DNA of 64,000 nt. It comes from Niallia endozanthoxylica (GTDB lineage: Bacteria; Bacillota; Bacilli; Bacillales; Cytobacillaceae). The DNA lies in NCBI RefSeq assembly GCF_008710145.1, contig NZ_VYKL01000025.1:62001-126000 (forward strand). The letters are read 5' to 3'. This document shows positions 1-9,297 of this stretch, one piece after another; position 1 is the first letter of the stretch, and every line of letters starts with the position of its first letter. The position numbers and the translations under genes are program-made. Below the pieces are notes generated by a model that saw nothing but the letters and a program-made list of their open reading frames with translations, did not search any database and was not told the origin of the DNA.

Positions 1-134
1 CAAACCGCTCATTGCGCCCTTTTTCATGTACTAATCCGATTGTCCTTTTACCACAATCAAACAATTAATAATTAATATAAAAAACAAAATAAATTAGTTT
101 TTGTGTAAAGAAAACTTAAGCTTTAACAAATCTT

Positions 135-1436
135 CTATTGCCCTACCTCTTTTTCTGCCTGAGCGGGATCAACATAAGTATTTTTTATAGAGGAAAGCTT
201 ATACATAAGGATTCGCTTTACCGCTTCATCAATTCTCTCTTCCTTCAATTTCTTTGTCTCTACCGCTTCTAGAATTCCGTTAAATACCTTTTGCTGATTT
301 TCTAATGTATGACAGACGAGTAATAAATCGGCTCCTGATTCAACCGCTTTATAGCCTAAGTCCTCATAAGTAAAGTATTTATTCACGGCCCCCATTTCTA
401 AATCATCTGTTACGACAATTCCCTTATAGCCGAGCTTTTTCCTCAGTAACTCTTCAATGATGACTGGCGATATACTAGCCGGATTCTCTTGATCATAGGC
501 TGGATATTTAATATGTGTCACCATCACAAAAAAGTTCTGATGATCCATTTCATCGATTGCCTTTTTAAATGGGAAAATATCATTATTTTCTAGGTCGAGC
601 TGATTGGCTTGAACAGAAGACGTTTCCACATGCGGATCCACATTACTCCGTCCATGTCCTGGAAAATGTTTTAAGGTAGCAACCATTCCAGAATCCACTA
701 GACCTTTTATGACTTGTTGCCCATAGATGCTCACTTTATTTGGGTCTGTGCCAAATGACCGGCTATCATTCTCCGACAAATCTAATACAGGGGCAAAGTT
801 CACATGAATCCCCATCGCAGACAATTCTTGTCCCGTACGATAGGCTGTATCATAAACAACCTTCTCATCATCCTGTAAACCTAGAGCTTGCTGAGACGGA
901 ATAGGCGTCACATGCTGCTTCATTCGTACAATACTTCCTCCCTCTTGGTCAATGCTAAACAGTAGGGGAAGTTTGTGCTTCGTTTGTAACGCCATCTCCT
1001 GCAATTCATTGGTCAGCTGTGCTACCTGTCTTGGCGATTCCATATTGCGATCATATAAAATCACACCACCTACGTGATAATCGTTAATCATTTTAGTCAT
1101 ATGTTCATCCACTTGTTTACTAGGAAAACCTACGACAATCAATTGACCGATTTTTTCACTTAGGCTCATCTCTTCTATGATGTCTTCAACCTTTTGCTCT
1201 AGATTCTTTTCTGTCTGGGTCATGTCTTCTTGATTCTGTCCTGAATTTCTAGTTCCTTCATTTATAACATCTTGTTCATTTTCCGCCTCCATTTTCTCGG
1301 TTCCCTTTTTCTCTTGAGTACTTTGATGTTCAGTATCTTGATTTAAAAAAAGTATTAGTATCAATGAGAGGATAACCACCAGCAGAAATACAACAACATA
1401 TAAAGTAAAGCTTCTTTTTTTAGTCAGTTTCATCAT
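135..1436 (-). CDS. nagZ: Glycoside hydrolase family 3 beta-N-acetylhexosaminidase (NagZ-like), membrane anchored
   Basis: Predicted to remove N-acetylglucosamine from muropeptides or cell-wall fragments outside the membrane. Residues about 9-32 form one hydrophobic segment after a Lys/Arg-rich start, with no lipobox Cys, so the protein is probably a membrane-anchored extracytoplasmic enzyme. A charged, low-complexity linker (about 35-80) precedes the GH3 barrel. Inside the barrel the family signature KHFPGHG lies at about 256-262 and is followed by DPH, as in NagZ enzymes; a downstream TDDLEMGA segment supplies the usual catalytic Asp. The 433-residue length fits a single-domain GH3 enzyme plus linker. 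The start follows GGAG with a second ATG directly after it, so 1433 is equally possible. It stands alone, with no obvious operon partner. The family is certain; the exact substrate is inferred. Confidence 0.87.
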   Translation of the reverse strand: MMKLTKKRSFTLYVVVFLLVVILSLILILFLNQDTEHQSTQEKKGTEKMEAENEQDVINEGTRNSGQNQEDMTQTEKNLEQKVEDIIEEMSLSEKIGQLIVVGFPSKQVDEHMTKMINDYHVGGVILYDRNMESPRQVAQLTNELQEMALQTKHKLPLLFSIDQEGGSIVRMKQHVTPIPSQQALGLQDDEKVVYDTAYRTGQELSAMGIHVNFAPVLDLSENDSRSFGTDPNKVSIYGQQVIKGLVDSGMVATLKHFPGHGRSNVDPHVETSSVQANQLDLENNDIFPFKKAIDEMDHQNFFVMVTHIKYPAYDQENPASISPVIIEELLRKKLGYKGIVVTDDLEMGAVNKYFTYEDLGYKAVESGADLLLVCHTLENQQKVFNGILEAVETKKLKEERIDEAVKRILMYKLSSIKNTYVDPAQAEKEVGQ

Positions 1437-1525
1437 TATTATCTAGCTCCTGTTTTTTAGAAATCAGCCTCATTAAGCGTCCAACGCCAACCCACTTTTA
1501 CTAAATATCAATATCCTTTCCAGTC

Positions 1526-1678
1526 TTATACTAATATCGTTCCATCCTGATTATCATCGTATGAAGTCATGTTCAAATAAGCAGTTGCTTGATTCCTATT
1601 TACCTGCTTTCCATTTTCAATAATCAGTTCTTCACCTTTTGTTTCAAACAAAAATTCAAACGCCTGATTCTTTCGCCT
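1526..1678 (-). pseudogene. Possible gene remnant, C-terminal fragment
   Basis: This minus-strand frame is open for about 50 codons to a TAA and reads like real protein (charged, with segments such as ETKGEELIIENGK and MTSYDDNQDGTI). It has no start codon with a ribosome binding site, and a stop lies directly upstream in the same frame. The rest of the 1437-1942 gap shows no intact gene. I read it as the decayed end of a lost gene of unknown family; a chance open frame is the alternative. Confidence 0.3.
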
Positions 1679-1794
1679 TTACTCCATTGGCTTTATATTA
1701 CCAATTCCAATTCCATCTGCCAAACTATGTAATCGCGGTCCAAAGTGCTCCAAGAACCGTACTAATTAGGTCTGTCCTCTATTTTAACTATGCT

Positions 1795-1839
1795 TTGTAA
1801 TAAAGTTTGATTAAATGAATACTACAAACTTTATTACAA
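1795..1839. repeat. Perfect 15-nt inverted repeat
   Basis: The arms TTGTAATAAAGTTTG (1795-1809) and its exact complement (1825-1839) are separated by 15 nt. It sits next to a separate terminator hairpin. There is no flanking T-run, so it may be an operator or the relic of a mobile element end. Confidence 0.6.
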
Positions 1840-1848
1840 GAACAAATA

Positions 1849-1896
1849 AAAAGAGCGTGTTTTGAAAAGAATCGTTTGTTCAAAACATGCTCTTAT
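1849..1896 (-). terminator. Rho-independent terminator after the YppF-like gene
   Basis: A long hairpin pairs GAGCGTGTTTTGAA with TTCAAAACATGCTC. Read on the minus strand it is followed by CTTTTTATTTG, which suits the gene ending at 1943. Confidence 0.75.
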
Positions 1897-1942
1897 TTAA
1901 TATAATGAACTTTTCATGAAAAAATCAAGATAGTTGTTAAAC

Positions 1943-2161
1943 TTAACTTACATCTATAATTAATTCCCTATTATTAAAAATAAAAGACTTTGGCTTTTCT
2001 GCACCAAGTTTGTTCAATTCAAAATAAAGCTTTTTGTATTCAGCAATACTTATTTCTCCATTAATATAACATTTCTGAGTGAAATCCAGTAGTTCGTTAA
2101 GATTTAATGCGTTTCGTTCCTTTACTATCACAAATCCATACATTAAGTCTTTTAATAACAT
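1943..2161 (-). CDS. Small YppF-like protein
   Basis: A 72-residue, mostly helical soluble protein. The central stretch (LNELLDFTQKCYINGEIS, then YKKLYFELNKLGA) resembles the small Bacillus YppF family, whose function is unknown. The start follows GGGTGA at a normal spacing and a strong terminator lies downstream, so it is probably a single-gene transcript. The family assignment rests on my recognition of a short motif and is moderate only. Nothing in the sequence indicates a substrate or partner. Confidence 0.55.
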   Translation of the reverse strand: MLLKDLMYGFVIVKERNALNLNELLDFTQKCYINGEISIAEYKKLYFELNKLGAEKPKSFIFNNRELIIDVS

Positions 2162-2422
2162 TATAATTCACCCATTTCTTTTGTGATTTAAGGTTTTGTA
2201 ATCGCTTTCACTAAAGATAACATAAATCACTGATATATTATATAGTCCACTTTTTGGAAATTAATAAATAATCTATGTTGGTTAGATACTAATCCAACTA
2301 CGGAACTTTACGAATATCCATATCACTCAAAACAATAAACGTGAAACAAAATTATTCAGAGCGTTCCTGTCACAAAGTAAATATAATTTGTTGAAATTGG
2401 GTATCAACTATTAAGCATATAC

Positions 2423-2575
2423 ATGAAGGGTTGTAGGATCTTGAGTTTCTTAAAGAGAATTAGAGTCTTACTTAGTTTATTAATTGTTGTACTATTGGCT
2501 TTTATATTCTTCAGATGGGAAATTGATCCTGAACAAAACAATAATGGACTAAAGATTATACATAAACGAGATTGA
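2423..2575 (+). CDS. Small single-pass membrane protein, hypothetical
   Basis: A 50-residue frame with a basic N-terminus, one hydrophobic helix at about 17-32 (leucine, valine and isoleucine rich) and a short polar tail. An internal TTG at 2441 preceded by a weak AGG is an alternative start. A dispersed repeat begins two bases after the stop. Codon choice looks natural, but no family is recognised and the ribosome binding site is poor. Confidence 0.4.
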   Translation: MKGCRILSFLKRIRVLLSLLIVVLLAFIFFRWEIDPEQNNNGLKIIHKRD

Positions 2576-2576
2576 C

Positions 2577-2683
2577 GGAAACGGTGGACGGTTCTGATGT
2601 TTCATAGAATTTATATATGTATTCCTCTCTATATAGCCTTTCCTTTCAATGAAACGTGAGAATGAACCGTCCCGCTGTTTCAC
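2577..2683. repeat. Dispersed imperfect-palindromic element, copy 1
   Basis: The ends are GGAAACGGTGGACGGTTCT and its near complement GAACCGTCCCGCTGTTTC, with an AT-rich centre that includes TATATAGCCTTTCCTTTC. Related copies occur at 5552-5648 and 11569-11670, and partial copies at 8319-8337 and 14331-14357. The transcript would fold into a long hairpin. The rest of the 2162-2962 gap shows only the small frame at 2423. Confidence 0.75.
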
Positions 2684-2962
2684 AAGGATTCCCTTTTATA
2701 TTACAAGACCATTGTTTCATGTTATTTCTATTTTAAAAAAGGAATAGCACGATAGCCACTCCTCATTGGGTAGTTCCTGTTACTTTTCCCTTATTTTCCT
2801 TCCATCTATCATTATTATTTGTTACTTTTATACTTAACTTCAGTCTCAATCCCCCCTCTAAATCTATCATTTTTCCTCGATTTACTAATCCTTTACGTTA
2901 TAAATAAATTTTCTAAATAATTGAAACCTAGACTAGTTGTGTACGACAAAGGAGGATGAAAA

Positions 2963-4573
2963 ATGAGAGAATTTGACAACAATCGGAGAAATTTCTTAAA
3001 AAGCACTGGAAAAGGTGTAGGAATTGCCCTTGGTGCTACTATTGCTAGTTCACTCCCTTTTAACTATGCTTCTGCAGAAGAAGCCAATCAATCTAGTAAG
3101 TCAAACAAACTTCAATATCCATTTACTTTAGGGGTTGCTTCAGGAGACCCTCTGCCAGATGGAGTTGTCTTATGGACAAGACTTGCCCCAGATCCATTAA
3201 ATGGAGGCGGCATGGACAACCATCCAGTTCCGGTACAATGGGAGGTTGCTCTTGATGCCACTTTTCATAATGTCGTAACAAGAGGAAATGAGCTTTCCAA
3301 ACCACAACTAGGTCACTCTGTACATATAGAAGTTGAGGGGTTAGAACCTTCTACTTGGTATTATTACCGTTTTAAGGCACACGATCACATCAGCCCAACA
3401 GGTAAAACGAAAACTGCCCCTGCCTATAACAGTACGGTGGATCATCTAAACTTTGCCTTTGTTTCCTGTCAAAACTGGCCTGTAGGTTTTTACACTGCAT
3501 ATCAGCACTTAGCCAAGGATAATCTTGATTTAGTTGTTCATCTTGGTGACTATATTTATGAGGGAAGTCACAGTTCAAAGGTTCGACCAACCGATTATTC
3601 TGCTCCAGAAATCTATACAATTGATGACTATCGTAACCGATATGCTCTTTATAAATTAGATAGTGACCTGCAGGCAGCACATGCTAATTTCCCTTGGATT
3701 GTTACATTTGATGACCATGAAGTAGATAACAACTACGCAGGTGATATTCCTCAAGATCCGCCAAAGCAATCGAAAAAGGATTTCTTAGCAAGAAGATCTG
3801 TTGCTTACCAAGCCTACTATGAACATATGCCGATTCGCCGTACTTCTTTACCAAATGGAAGCGATATGCAATTGTATCGCCGTTTATCTTTTGGTAACTT
3901 AGTAGAGTTTCATGTACTGGATACACGCCAGTACAGAGATGATCAGGCAAATGGCGACGGCTGGAAAGTGCCGACTCCTGAATCAGAGGATCCAAACCGC
4001 ACCCTTCTAGGTGAGCAACAAGAGCGCTGGTTGCTAGATGGATTGGCTGCGTCACAAACGAAATGGAAAGTACTGGCGCAACAAGTATTTTTCGCTCACC
4101 GTGATGGTGATTTTGATCCTGGAGAAGAATATGTAAGTATGGATGCTTGGGATGGATATCCAGCTGCTCGTCAACGAATTGTAGACTTTTTAGCAGAAAA
4201 GGATATTAAGAACACCGTAGTCATTACCGGGGATGTTCATACTAGCTGGGCAAATGAAATCAAAGTAGACTTCCATGATTCTAATTCAGAAACGGTAGCA
4301 GTAGAGTTTGTTGGGACTTCGATTACTTCTAATGGTGACGGATCAGATGTAAATAACAATACCGCACAATATTTAAAAGAAAACCCACATATTAAATTTT
4401 TCAATAACTATCGTGGCTATGTACGTTGTAAACTGACTCAAAATACATGGCAAACAGACTACCAAGTCATTCCATATGTGACAAGACCAGGAGCCCCAAT
4501 TAGCACACGTGCTTCATTTGTTGTTGAAGACGGGAAACCAGTATTGAAACAATTAACCGCTACACCCCTATAA
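2963..4573 (+). CDS. phoD: Alkaline phosphatase D (PhoD family), Tat-exported
   Basis: Secreted phosphodiesterase/phosphatase of the PhoD family, which in Bacillus is metal dependent and releases phosphate from cell-wall teichoic acids and other phosphodiesters. The N-terminus has a twin-arginine motif (NRRNFLK, Arg8-Arg9), a hydrophobic stretch, then an Ala-Ser-Ala type cleavage site near residue 38. The mature part shows the PhoD landmarks: GVASGDPLPDGVVLWTRL, a fibronectin-like N-domain, LGDYIYEG, a TFDDHEVDNNY metal-binding segment, and VVITGDVHTSWA. The 536-residue length is typical. The start follows a near-perfect AAAGGAGG. No tatAC genes adjoin it. Phosphate-starvation control is expected from the family, but I did not identify a PhoP box. 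Confidence 0.95.
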   Translation: MREFDNNRRNFLKSTGKGVGIALGATIASSLPFNYASAEEANQSSKSNKLQYPFTLGVASGDPLPDGVVLWTRLAPDPLNGGGMDNHPVPVQWEVALDATFHNVVTRGNELSKPQLGHSVHIEVEGLEPSTWYYYRFKAHDHISPTGKTKTAPAYNSTVDHLNFAFVSCQNWPVGFYTAYQHLAKDNLDLVVHLGDYIYEGSHSSKVRPTDYSAPEIYTIDDYRNRYALYKLDSDLQAAHANFPWIVTFDDHEVDNNYAGDIPQDPPKQSKKDFLARRSVAYQAYYEHMPIRRTSLPNGSDMQLYRRLSFGNLVEFHVLDTRQYRDDQANGDGWKVPTPESEDPNRTLLGEQQERWLLDGLAASQTKWKVLAQQVFFAHRDGDFDPGEEYVSMDAWDGYPAARQRIVDFLAEKDIKNTVVITGDVHTSWANEIKVDFHDSNSETVAVEFVGTSITSNGDGSDVNNNTAQYLKENPHIKFFNNYRGYVRCKLTQNTWQTDYQVIPYVTRPGAPISTRASFVVEDGKPVLKQLTATPL

Positions 4574-4642
4574 AACTATAAATCTAGTAAAATTTAATAA
4601 ACTAAAAGATAAGCCCGTATTCAAACAACGCATATTAACTCG

Positions 4643-4690
4643 AAGCACCTCCTGGTACTATACAAGTATCCATTTAAGGGGGTGCTTTTT
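4643..4690 (+). terminator. Terminator after phoD
   Basis: AAGCACCTCC pairs with GGGGGTGCTT across a loop, followed by a T-run. Confidence 0.75.
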
Positions 4691-4780
4691 GATGCCGCAA
4701 GAAAAGTTAACGACTGTGCCTTTTTTCACGCAAAACTTCCGATTGTCTTCTAAAAGAACCTTAGTGTTTCAATACAGTAA

Positions 4781-5410
4781 TTAGCCTTCAATAAATATTT
4801 TCTTTGCTGCCTTTCCGACAGCTGTAGTAGAAGCTAAATCGACTGTTCCACCCACGATGCCGCCTAGAACAGGTACAACCTTAACTAAATTGACAACGCC
4901 TTTTTCTCCAAATTTAGTTAGCAGTCTAAAGCCAACTTTTTGATTGATTTTTGTAATAACAGCACCTGGAATTTTTTTAATGGCAGAAATGGCCGCTTTC
5001 TGACCAAAATGGATACCTGTTTGTTTTAATATATCTGCCGCCCCATTGCCAGCGAGCGCCACAAAAACTAGCGTTTTCACCTGATCATCCTTTAAATCAT
5101 AGCCACCCATAACGGCAATCGCTGCTACCATTCTCATTTGTACATAAATGACTGAAGCCACATTAGCAGGAATAGCCACGGGTAAAGTGATAATTCCCCC
5201 TAGTCCGGTCAAAAAACCAGAAGTCGCTGCTTTTGTATTTTGCATTCTTATAAGTGCATCTACACTCTTCTCCACACTAGAATGCTTTCTTAAATAACTA
5301 TTCGCTAATTCAAATGCATCCGGTGTACCCGGCAGACCATTTAGCGCTTTTTCATATGACCAATCAAGTAATTGCATCATTTTCCCTTGTGTCAGTTCAG
5401 TTTGTGCCAT
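4781..5410 (-). CDS. EcsC family protein
   Basis: A 209-residue protein resembling the EcsC family, whose founding member lies beside an ABC transporter in B. subtilis and whose biochemical role is unclear. The visible signature is a glycine/alanine-rich amphipathic centre (TGLGGIITLPVAIPANVAS, then YVQMRMVAAIAVMGGYDL) and a second Gly-rich segment near the C-terminus (VVPVLGGIVGGTVD). These regions suggest membrane association without clear spanning helices. I chose the ATG at 5410 because AGGAGG lies 12 nt upstream; an in-frame upstream start would overlap that site. No EcsAB-type transporter is adjacent. Monocistronic. Confidence 0.75.
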   Translation of the reverse strand: MAQTELTQGKMMQLLDWSYEKALNGLPGTPDAFELANSYLRKHSSVEKSVDALIRMQNTKAATSGFLTGLGGIITLPVAIPANVASVIYVQMRMVAAIAVMGGYDLKDDQVKTLVFVALAGNGAADILKQTGIHFGQKAAISAIKKIPGAVITKINQKVGFRLLTKFGEKGVVNLVKVVPVLGGIVGGTVDLASTTAVGKAAKKIFIEG

Positions 5411-5492
5411 ACGATTGTAAAGCCTCCTATTACTAATCAATCAATCTAAATTAATTCAAGACTATTAGAATCCTTAACAAACTAATGCTACC

Positions 5493-5535
5493 ATAAAATT
5501 AGGTCTATTTTACCTGTAAATTAATGTTTTTTTGT
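5493..5535. repeat. 43-nt dispersed repeat, copy 1
   Basis: The core AGGTCTATTTTACCTGT followed by AATTAATGTTTTTTTGT is shared almost exactly with 16410-16452. Here it abuts the larger palindromic element. Its function is unknown. Confidence 0.65.
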
Positions 5536-5551
5536 GAAACATGGGTGAAGA

Positions 5552-5648
5552 GAAACGCGGGGATGGTTCTAAGGTTTCATAGAAGTCCTGTATAGATGTA
5601 TATATAGCCTTTCCTTTCAATAAAACGAGAGCCATCCCACTGTTTCAC
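5552..5648. repeat. Dispersed imperfect-palindromic element, copy 2
   Basis: Same architecture as the copy at 2577: GAAACGCGGGGATGGTTCT at one end and GCCATCCCACTGTTTCAC at the other. The GGATGG/CCATCC pairs change together relative to copy 1 (GGACGG/CCGTCC), which points to a conserved folded form. The right end reaches the last codons of the monooxygenase gene. Confidence 0.75.
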
Positions 5649-6808
5649 AACAATCCCTCCAATCTCACTTCATACAAATCGTTCAATGGCTTCTCGAGGA
5701 GCTTGACCGGAATAAGCGGGAACAGTGCGTCACGAAGTGCGACGGAGACATGCTTATCTAGCTGCGCCACCCTGCCAATTCGGTTAGACATTCTAGTGAT
5801 TTTTTTGGTTCGGGCAATTCGTTCGAATTCATACCTTTTCAAAGCCTCTGTCATGACTCGATTCCGCTTCAAGTGACCTGCCAGGATTACTGCGTCTTCA
5901 ATGGACTGTCCGGCCCCTTGTCCCATATTGGGCGTCATGGCATGGGCCGCATCACCGAGCAAAACAATACGTCCGAATACAAAACGGCGGATTGACGGTA
6001 AATAATAAATATCATGGTGAAGTAACTGATGATCAGAGGTTTGTGCCAGTATTTGAGGAATTGGCTTATGGTAATCTTCAAATCTCTTGATTAAATCCTC
6101 TGTCGTATAAGCTCTTAACCGGGAATCTTGGACTTTGGCATTCACGCAGGCGAACCAATAAACCCTGTTATTCGTTAACGGAACCAATCCGAAGCGACCA
6201 TTACGCCCCCATGTTTCGATAAAGACTTGCGGATTATAATGAGGAAAGTCATGTTCAGCCTGCACAACGGCCCTCCAACAGGTGTATCCCGCATATCTTG
6301 GTTTTGCGTTCGGTATCAGAGCTTCCCGAATACTAGAATGAACACCGTCCGCACCAATCAGTAAATCGGCTTCCTCCATTGAACCATCTTCAAACCACAC
6401 CTTCACTCCAGAGTCATTCTGTTCAAAACGCCTGAACGTCTTTCCTGTATGGACCATTTCCTCTGAGCCTAAAGCGCTCATGAGCAACTCCAACAGCTTC
6501 CCCCGTTCAATCGTCACATTATCGGGTCCATACTTACGGCTGGTCGCTGCTGTTCCCGTACGCTGCAGGATTTTCCCTTCAGGCGTAAGGATGCGAAGCT
6601 CATCCAGCACTTTTCCTGACTGAAGGACTTGTTCGCCTGCATCCAACTGCTGCAATGCTCGGACAGCGTTCGCCCCGATTCCGAGCCCGGCACCCGCGAA
6701 ACGTACCTCCTGCTTTCTTTCAAACACCTTCACATCCATCCCGATCTTGCGCAGAGCAATAGCTGTGCTCAAGCCGCCGATGCCAGCGCCAATTATGATT
6801 GCTTTCAT
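5645..6808 (-). CDS. FAD-dependent aromatic monooxygenase (salicylate hydroxylase-like)
   Basis: Group A flavoprotein monooxygenase: NAD(P)H and O2 dependent hydroxylation of a small, often aromatic, substrate in the cytoplasm. The N-terminal Rossmann motif GAGIGGLSTAIALRKIG (about residues 7-23) binds FAD, followed by FERKQE. The LLIGADGVHSSIR segment matches the DG motif and LLGDAAHAMTPNMGQGAGQSIEDA the GD motif of this family. Length 387 is normal. It overlaps the upstream flavodoxin-fold gene by 4 nt (ATGA), so the two are translationally coupled and probably act in one detoxification or catabolic step. The substrate cannot be read from the sequence. Confidence 0.88.
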   Translation of the reverse strand: MKAIIIGAGIGGLSTAIALRKIGMDVKVFERKQEVRFAGAGLGIGANAVRALQQLDAGEQVLQSGKVLDELRILTPEGKILQRTGTAATSRKYGPDNVTIERGKLLELLMSALGSEEMVHTGKTFRRFEQNDSGVKVWFEDGSMEEADLLIGADGVHSSIREALIPNAKPRYAGYTCWRAVVQAEHDFPHYNPQVFIETWGRNGRFGLVPLTNNRVYWFACVNAKVQDSRLRAYTTEDLIKRFEDYHKPIPQILAQTSDHQLLHHDIYYLPSIRRFVFGRIVLLGDAAHAMTPNMGQGAGQSIEDAVILAGHLKRNRVMTEALKRYEFERIARTKKITRMSNRIGRVAQLDKHVSVALRDALFPLIPVKLLEKPLNDLYEVRLEGLL

Positions 6809-7389
6809 CGTAAATTCACCGCTTTCCTATACATTTGATCCAGCCATTGTATCCGCTCATCCAGCGAGGTGTGCTTCATTCGCGGCAAATAGAAACGCCT
6901 GACCTTTCGAAATCCGCAGTACCAAAAGATAGGATATTTTATGGACAGCCACCCTGGGTCAAGCCAGGCTACGAATTTCAGTGCATCCAATGTATAAATA
7001 CACCAGACCGTTTTTCCACGAAACAAACCATTAGGCAGCACACTCTGCGCCGATTTCCCCCTAAAAGAATAAGCGAATCCCGAAACAAACGTCTTTTCAA
7101 TAAAACCGCGCATCATAGCAGGCATGCTGTGCCACCAAACTGGATAAACAAAAATCAGATGGTCCGCAGCAGCAATCCTATTCCGATAACGCTCGGTATA
7201 AGGATCCTGCAGCAAATCACGCCGACGCCTAGAGGTGTTTACAACCAAAACCGGATCAAACTCCTCTTTATAAAAATCAATGGTTTGCACTTCATGCTCC
7301 CCCAGTATCAGCCCTGCCTGAAGTCGTTCCATAACAGCATGGGTAAAGCTTTCCTCGTTGGGATGGGCATATATAAGCAGCACCTTCAT
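6805..7389 (-). CDS. Flavodoxin-fold NAD(P)H dehydrogenase (quinone reductase family)
   Basis: A 194-residue member of the Flavodoxin_2 / MdaB-YwrO family: FMN or FAD dependent reduction of quinones or similar compounds by NAD(P)H. The N-terminal AHPNEESFTHAV motif and the central FVYPVWWHSMPAMMRGFIEKTF segment (phosphate and flavin contacts) are both present. It lies upstream in a two-gene operon with the FAD monooxygenase and overlaps it by 4 nt, which suggests the reductase supports the same pathway. No strong ribosome binding site is visible; the ATG at 7389 matches the family N-terminus (KVLLIYAHPNE). Confidence 0.85.
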   Translation of the reverse strand: MKVLLIYAHPNEESFTHAVMERLQAGLILGEHEVQTIDFYKEEFDPVLVVNTSRRRRDLLQDPYTERYRNRIAAADHLIFVYPVWWHSMPAMMRGFIEKTFVSGFAYSFRGKSAQSVLPNGLFRGKTVWCIYTLDALKFVAWLDPGWLSIKYPIFWYCGFRKVRRFYLPRMKHTSLDERIQWLDQMYRKAVNLR

Positions 7390-7601
7390 CTAGATTACCA
7401 CCTTATAAATATGTAAAAAAATAGGAATCAAGAACGAAAACGTCCATACTCCTTCTCTAACAACCTACTTTCCAAATCCTTTTTTAAAGCTAAGTAGGGT
7501 CATAATGTGTGTAGGAATTTCATTCTAAATAGAAAATGTATTCATAGACTAAATTTGTAGTTTTCAACTTTTATTTAAACCGTTGACTGGAGGGATCCTT
7601 T

Positions 7602-8213
7602 TTGCAAAAAATAATATTAGGATGGCTTTGTGTAATCAGTGGTCTCTTATGGGGTGTGAAGCCAATCTATGATGTCTTATTTAATGGAAGAAGGGTGAAT
7701 CAGGGATATACCCCATCAGGTCCCACGGACTATATTTTCTTTCTCTTCCCCCTTCTTTGCATAGGCGGATTAGTGGTCATCTACTCTCTCTATAAAAGGG
7801 AAGTTAGGAATTCCGTCGTTATCCTAAGTGCAGCAGTCATCTTAAGTGCATTATTCCACTTTTTCGAAATATACTTTTATGGCTTCAATCTGCCATTTGG
7901 GTTCATCTTTTTATTTACAGGTACAATCTGTATGATGATTGGCTCCATTTATCTGTTCCGGCAGCTAAGAACAATCATCCTGACAGCAAATGTTTTATCC
8001 TGGACAGCTATCGCTCTGTTCTTAGATAACCTTCTATTAATTGTTTTGACCTTTCTTACAGAAGCTTTACCTGAAAAAATAACGAACCCCATCCTAGCCA
8101 TCTTAATGGTTTCCATTGGATTTATATGGGCAATGTTTGGTTTGGCTGTACTAAAATTAAGGGAAACACGAGAACCGTCCGAGACTGATGAAAAAGTGTT
8201 GAAAAATGTATGA
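7602..8213 (+). CDS. Multi-pass membrane protein, hypothetical
   Basis: A 203-residue integral membrane protein with about six hydrophobic helices separated by short loops, for example around residues 3-20, 44-62, 70-90, 98-120, 126-150 and 160-183. It starts at a TTG preceded by TGGAGGGA at suitable spacing. The C-terminal tail is charged. I recognise no family motif. The last codons (CCGTCCGAGACTGATGAA and onward) share about 25 nt with intergenic DNA at 9453-9478, so a dispersed repeat may have extended or replaced the original 3' end. Confidence 0.65.
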   Translation: MQKIILGWLCVISGLLWGVKPIYDVLFNGRRVNQGYTPSGPTDYIFFLFPLLCIGGLVVIYSLYKREVRNSVVILSAAVILSALFHFFEIYFYGFNLPFGFIFLFTGTICMMIGSIYLFRQLRTIILTANVLSWTAIALFLDNLLLIVLTFLTEALPEKITNPILAILMVSIGFIWAMFGLAVLKLRETREPSETDEKVLKNV

Positions 8214-8243
8214 ATGGCGGCTTTTTTACAATATACAGTAAAT

Positions 8244-8290
8244 AAAGGAATCTAGTTATCTACATAGGGTAAATAATTAGATTCCTTTTC
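8244..8290 (+). terminator. Terminator after the membrane protein
   Basis: AAAGGAATCTA pairs with TAGATTCCTTTT across a 24-nt loop; a T-rich tail follows. Confidence 0.75.
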
Positions 8291-8397
8291 TTTTTATTTG
8301 AACTTTTTCAGCCAGTCCGAACCGTCCCGCTGTTTCCAGCACTTTAATCTACGACTGACAGCATCATCAGCCATAGCCGCTTAGCAGATGGTGTTAC

Positions 8398-9297
8398 TCA
8401 ATTAATCGATTCCTTTAATTTCTCCACCTCATCAACCGAAAGCCTTGCACATTCCGCCACCAACTCAACCGACATTCCCTTTCTCAGCATTTCAACGGCA
8501 ACTTCTTTTTTTCCTTCTTCTCTCCCCAGCCTGCGTTCACCTCGAATGTTCGACAGCTGATCGCGCAAAAACTTCAGCCTAGCCTCGTACAACACTTTGT
8601 TTTCCTTATTGGCACTTAAATTCTCCCATTCAATCAGAGCCTCACGAATTTCCTGTTCATTCATCGCCCATTCCTCCAGTTCGTGAAAAAGATTTTCATC
8701 AATTGTTTTCTTTTCATAATCAGAAGCGGTCAACATCATCAACCACGGCAGTTCCATAGGCGGATTTGCTCTTATGTCTCTTTGGTATTTTTTCCATTTT
8801 ACCATGAATTTTGATAAATCAATGGAATGAAATTCAAGATGGGAGCTCCAAATAAAGTGCTCTGTATCTTCTCTTAAGTGGAATATATTATGGAAGCTTT
8901 CTGTTTCACGAGGAAAAAGTGGATAATTTAAGATGCTAATCATAATGGTCGGGGTTAACTTTCGATAATCTTCACCAGAAGCAAGCGACGAGGAGAACAA
9001 TTTGGACCAATAATAAAGGACCCGCTCCGGCATATCGTACTGGTTGACCAACTGAATTTCAACATTAATCCTTTCACCGCTAGAAGTTGAAACCAGAACA
9101 TCAAGCCTGCTCGTTTTTCCATCCTGTTCTTCCTTCACCAACTCCGTGTTTTCATATTGCACATCCATGATGCGATCGGGTCCTGTTCGATGTAATACAT
9201 CATTTAAAAAGGCAATCGTAATAGACTTGCGACTCGGGTGTCCGAAAAATTGTTTGAACATAAAATCCATTTTCAAATCGAGGTATTCTTTTGTCAT
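8398..9297 (-). CDS. Rpn family recombination-promoting nuclease / PD-(D/E)XK transposase-like protein
   Basis: A 299-residue protein of the Rpn family, whose members are PD-(D/E)XK nucleases tied to RecA-independent recombination and often multicopy. The N-terminal LDLKMDFMFKQFFG motif, FLNDVL, and the catalytic-core pattern SRLDVLV followed by INVEIQ are visible; the Asp and the Glu-X-Gln are the expected metal ligands. The C-terminal third has the usual low-complexity helical tail (REEGKKEVAVEMLRKGMS) that ends in LSVDEVEKLK. The gene is isolated and minus-strand. No terminal inverted repeats mark it as a live element. Confidence 0.85.
   Translation of the reverse strand: MTKEYLDLKMDFMFKQFFGHPSRKSITIAFLNDVLHRTGPDRIMDVQYENTELVKEEQDGKTSRLDVLVSTSSGERINVEIQLVNQYDMPERVLYYWSKLFSSSLASGEDYRKLTPTIMISILNYPLFPRETESFHNIFHLREDTEHFIWSSHLEFHSIDLSKFMVKWKKYQRDIRANPPMELPWLMMLTASDYEKKTIDENLFHELEEWAMNEQEIREALIEWENLSANKENKVLYEARLKFLRDQLSNIRGERRLGREEGKKEVAVEMLRKGMSVELVAECARLSVDEVEKLKESIN

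Noticed and set aside
6835..7416. A 193-codon plus-strand frame opposite the flavodoxin-fold gene
   Set aside because: The minus-strand gene has clear family motifs and a coupled partner; the plus frame has no family features.
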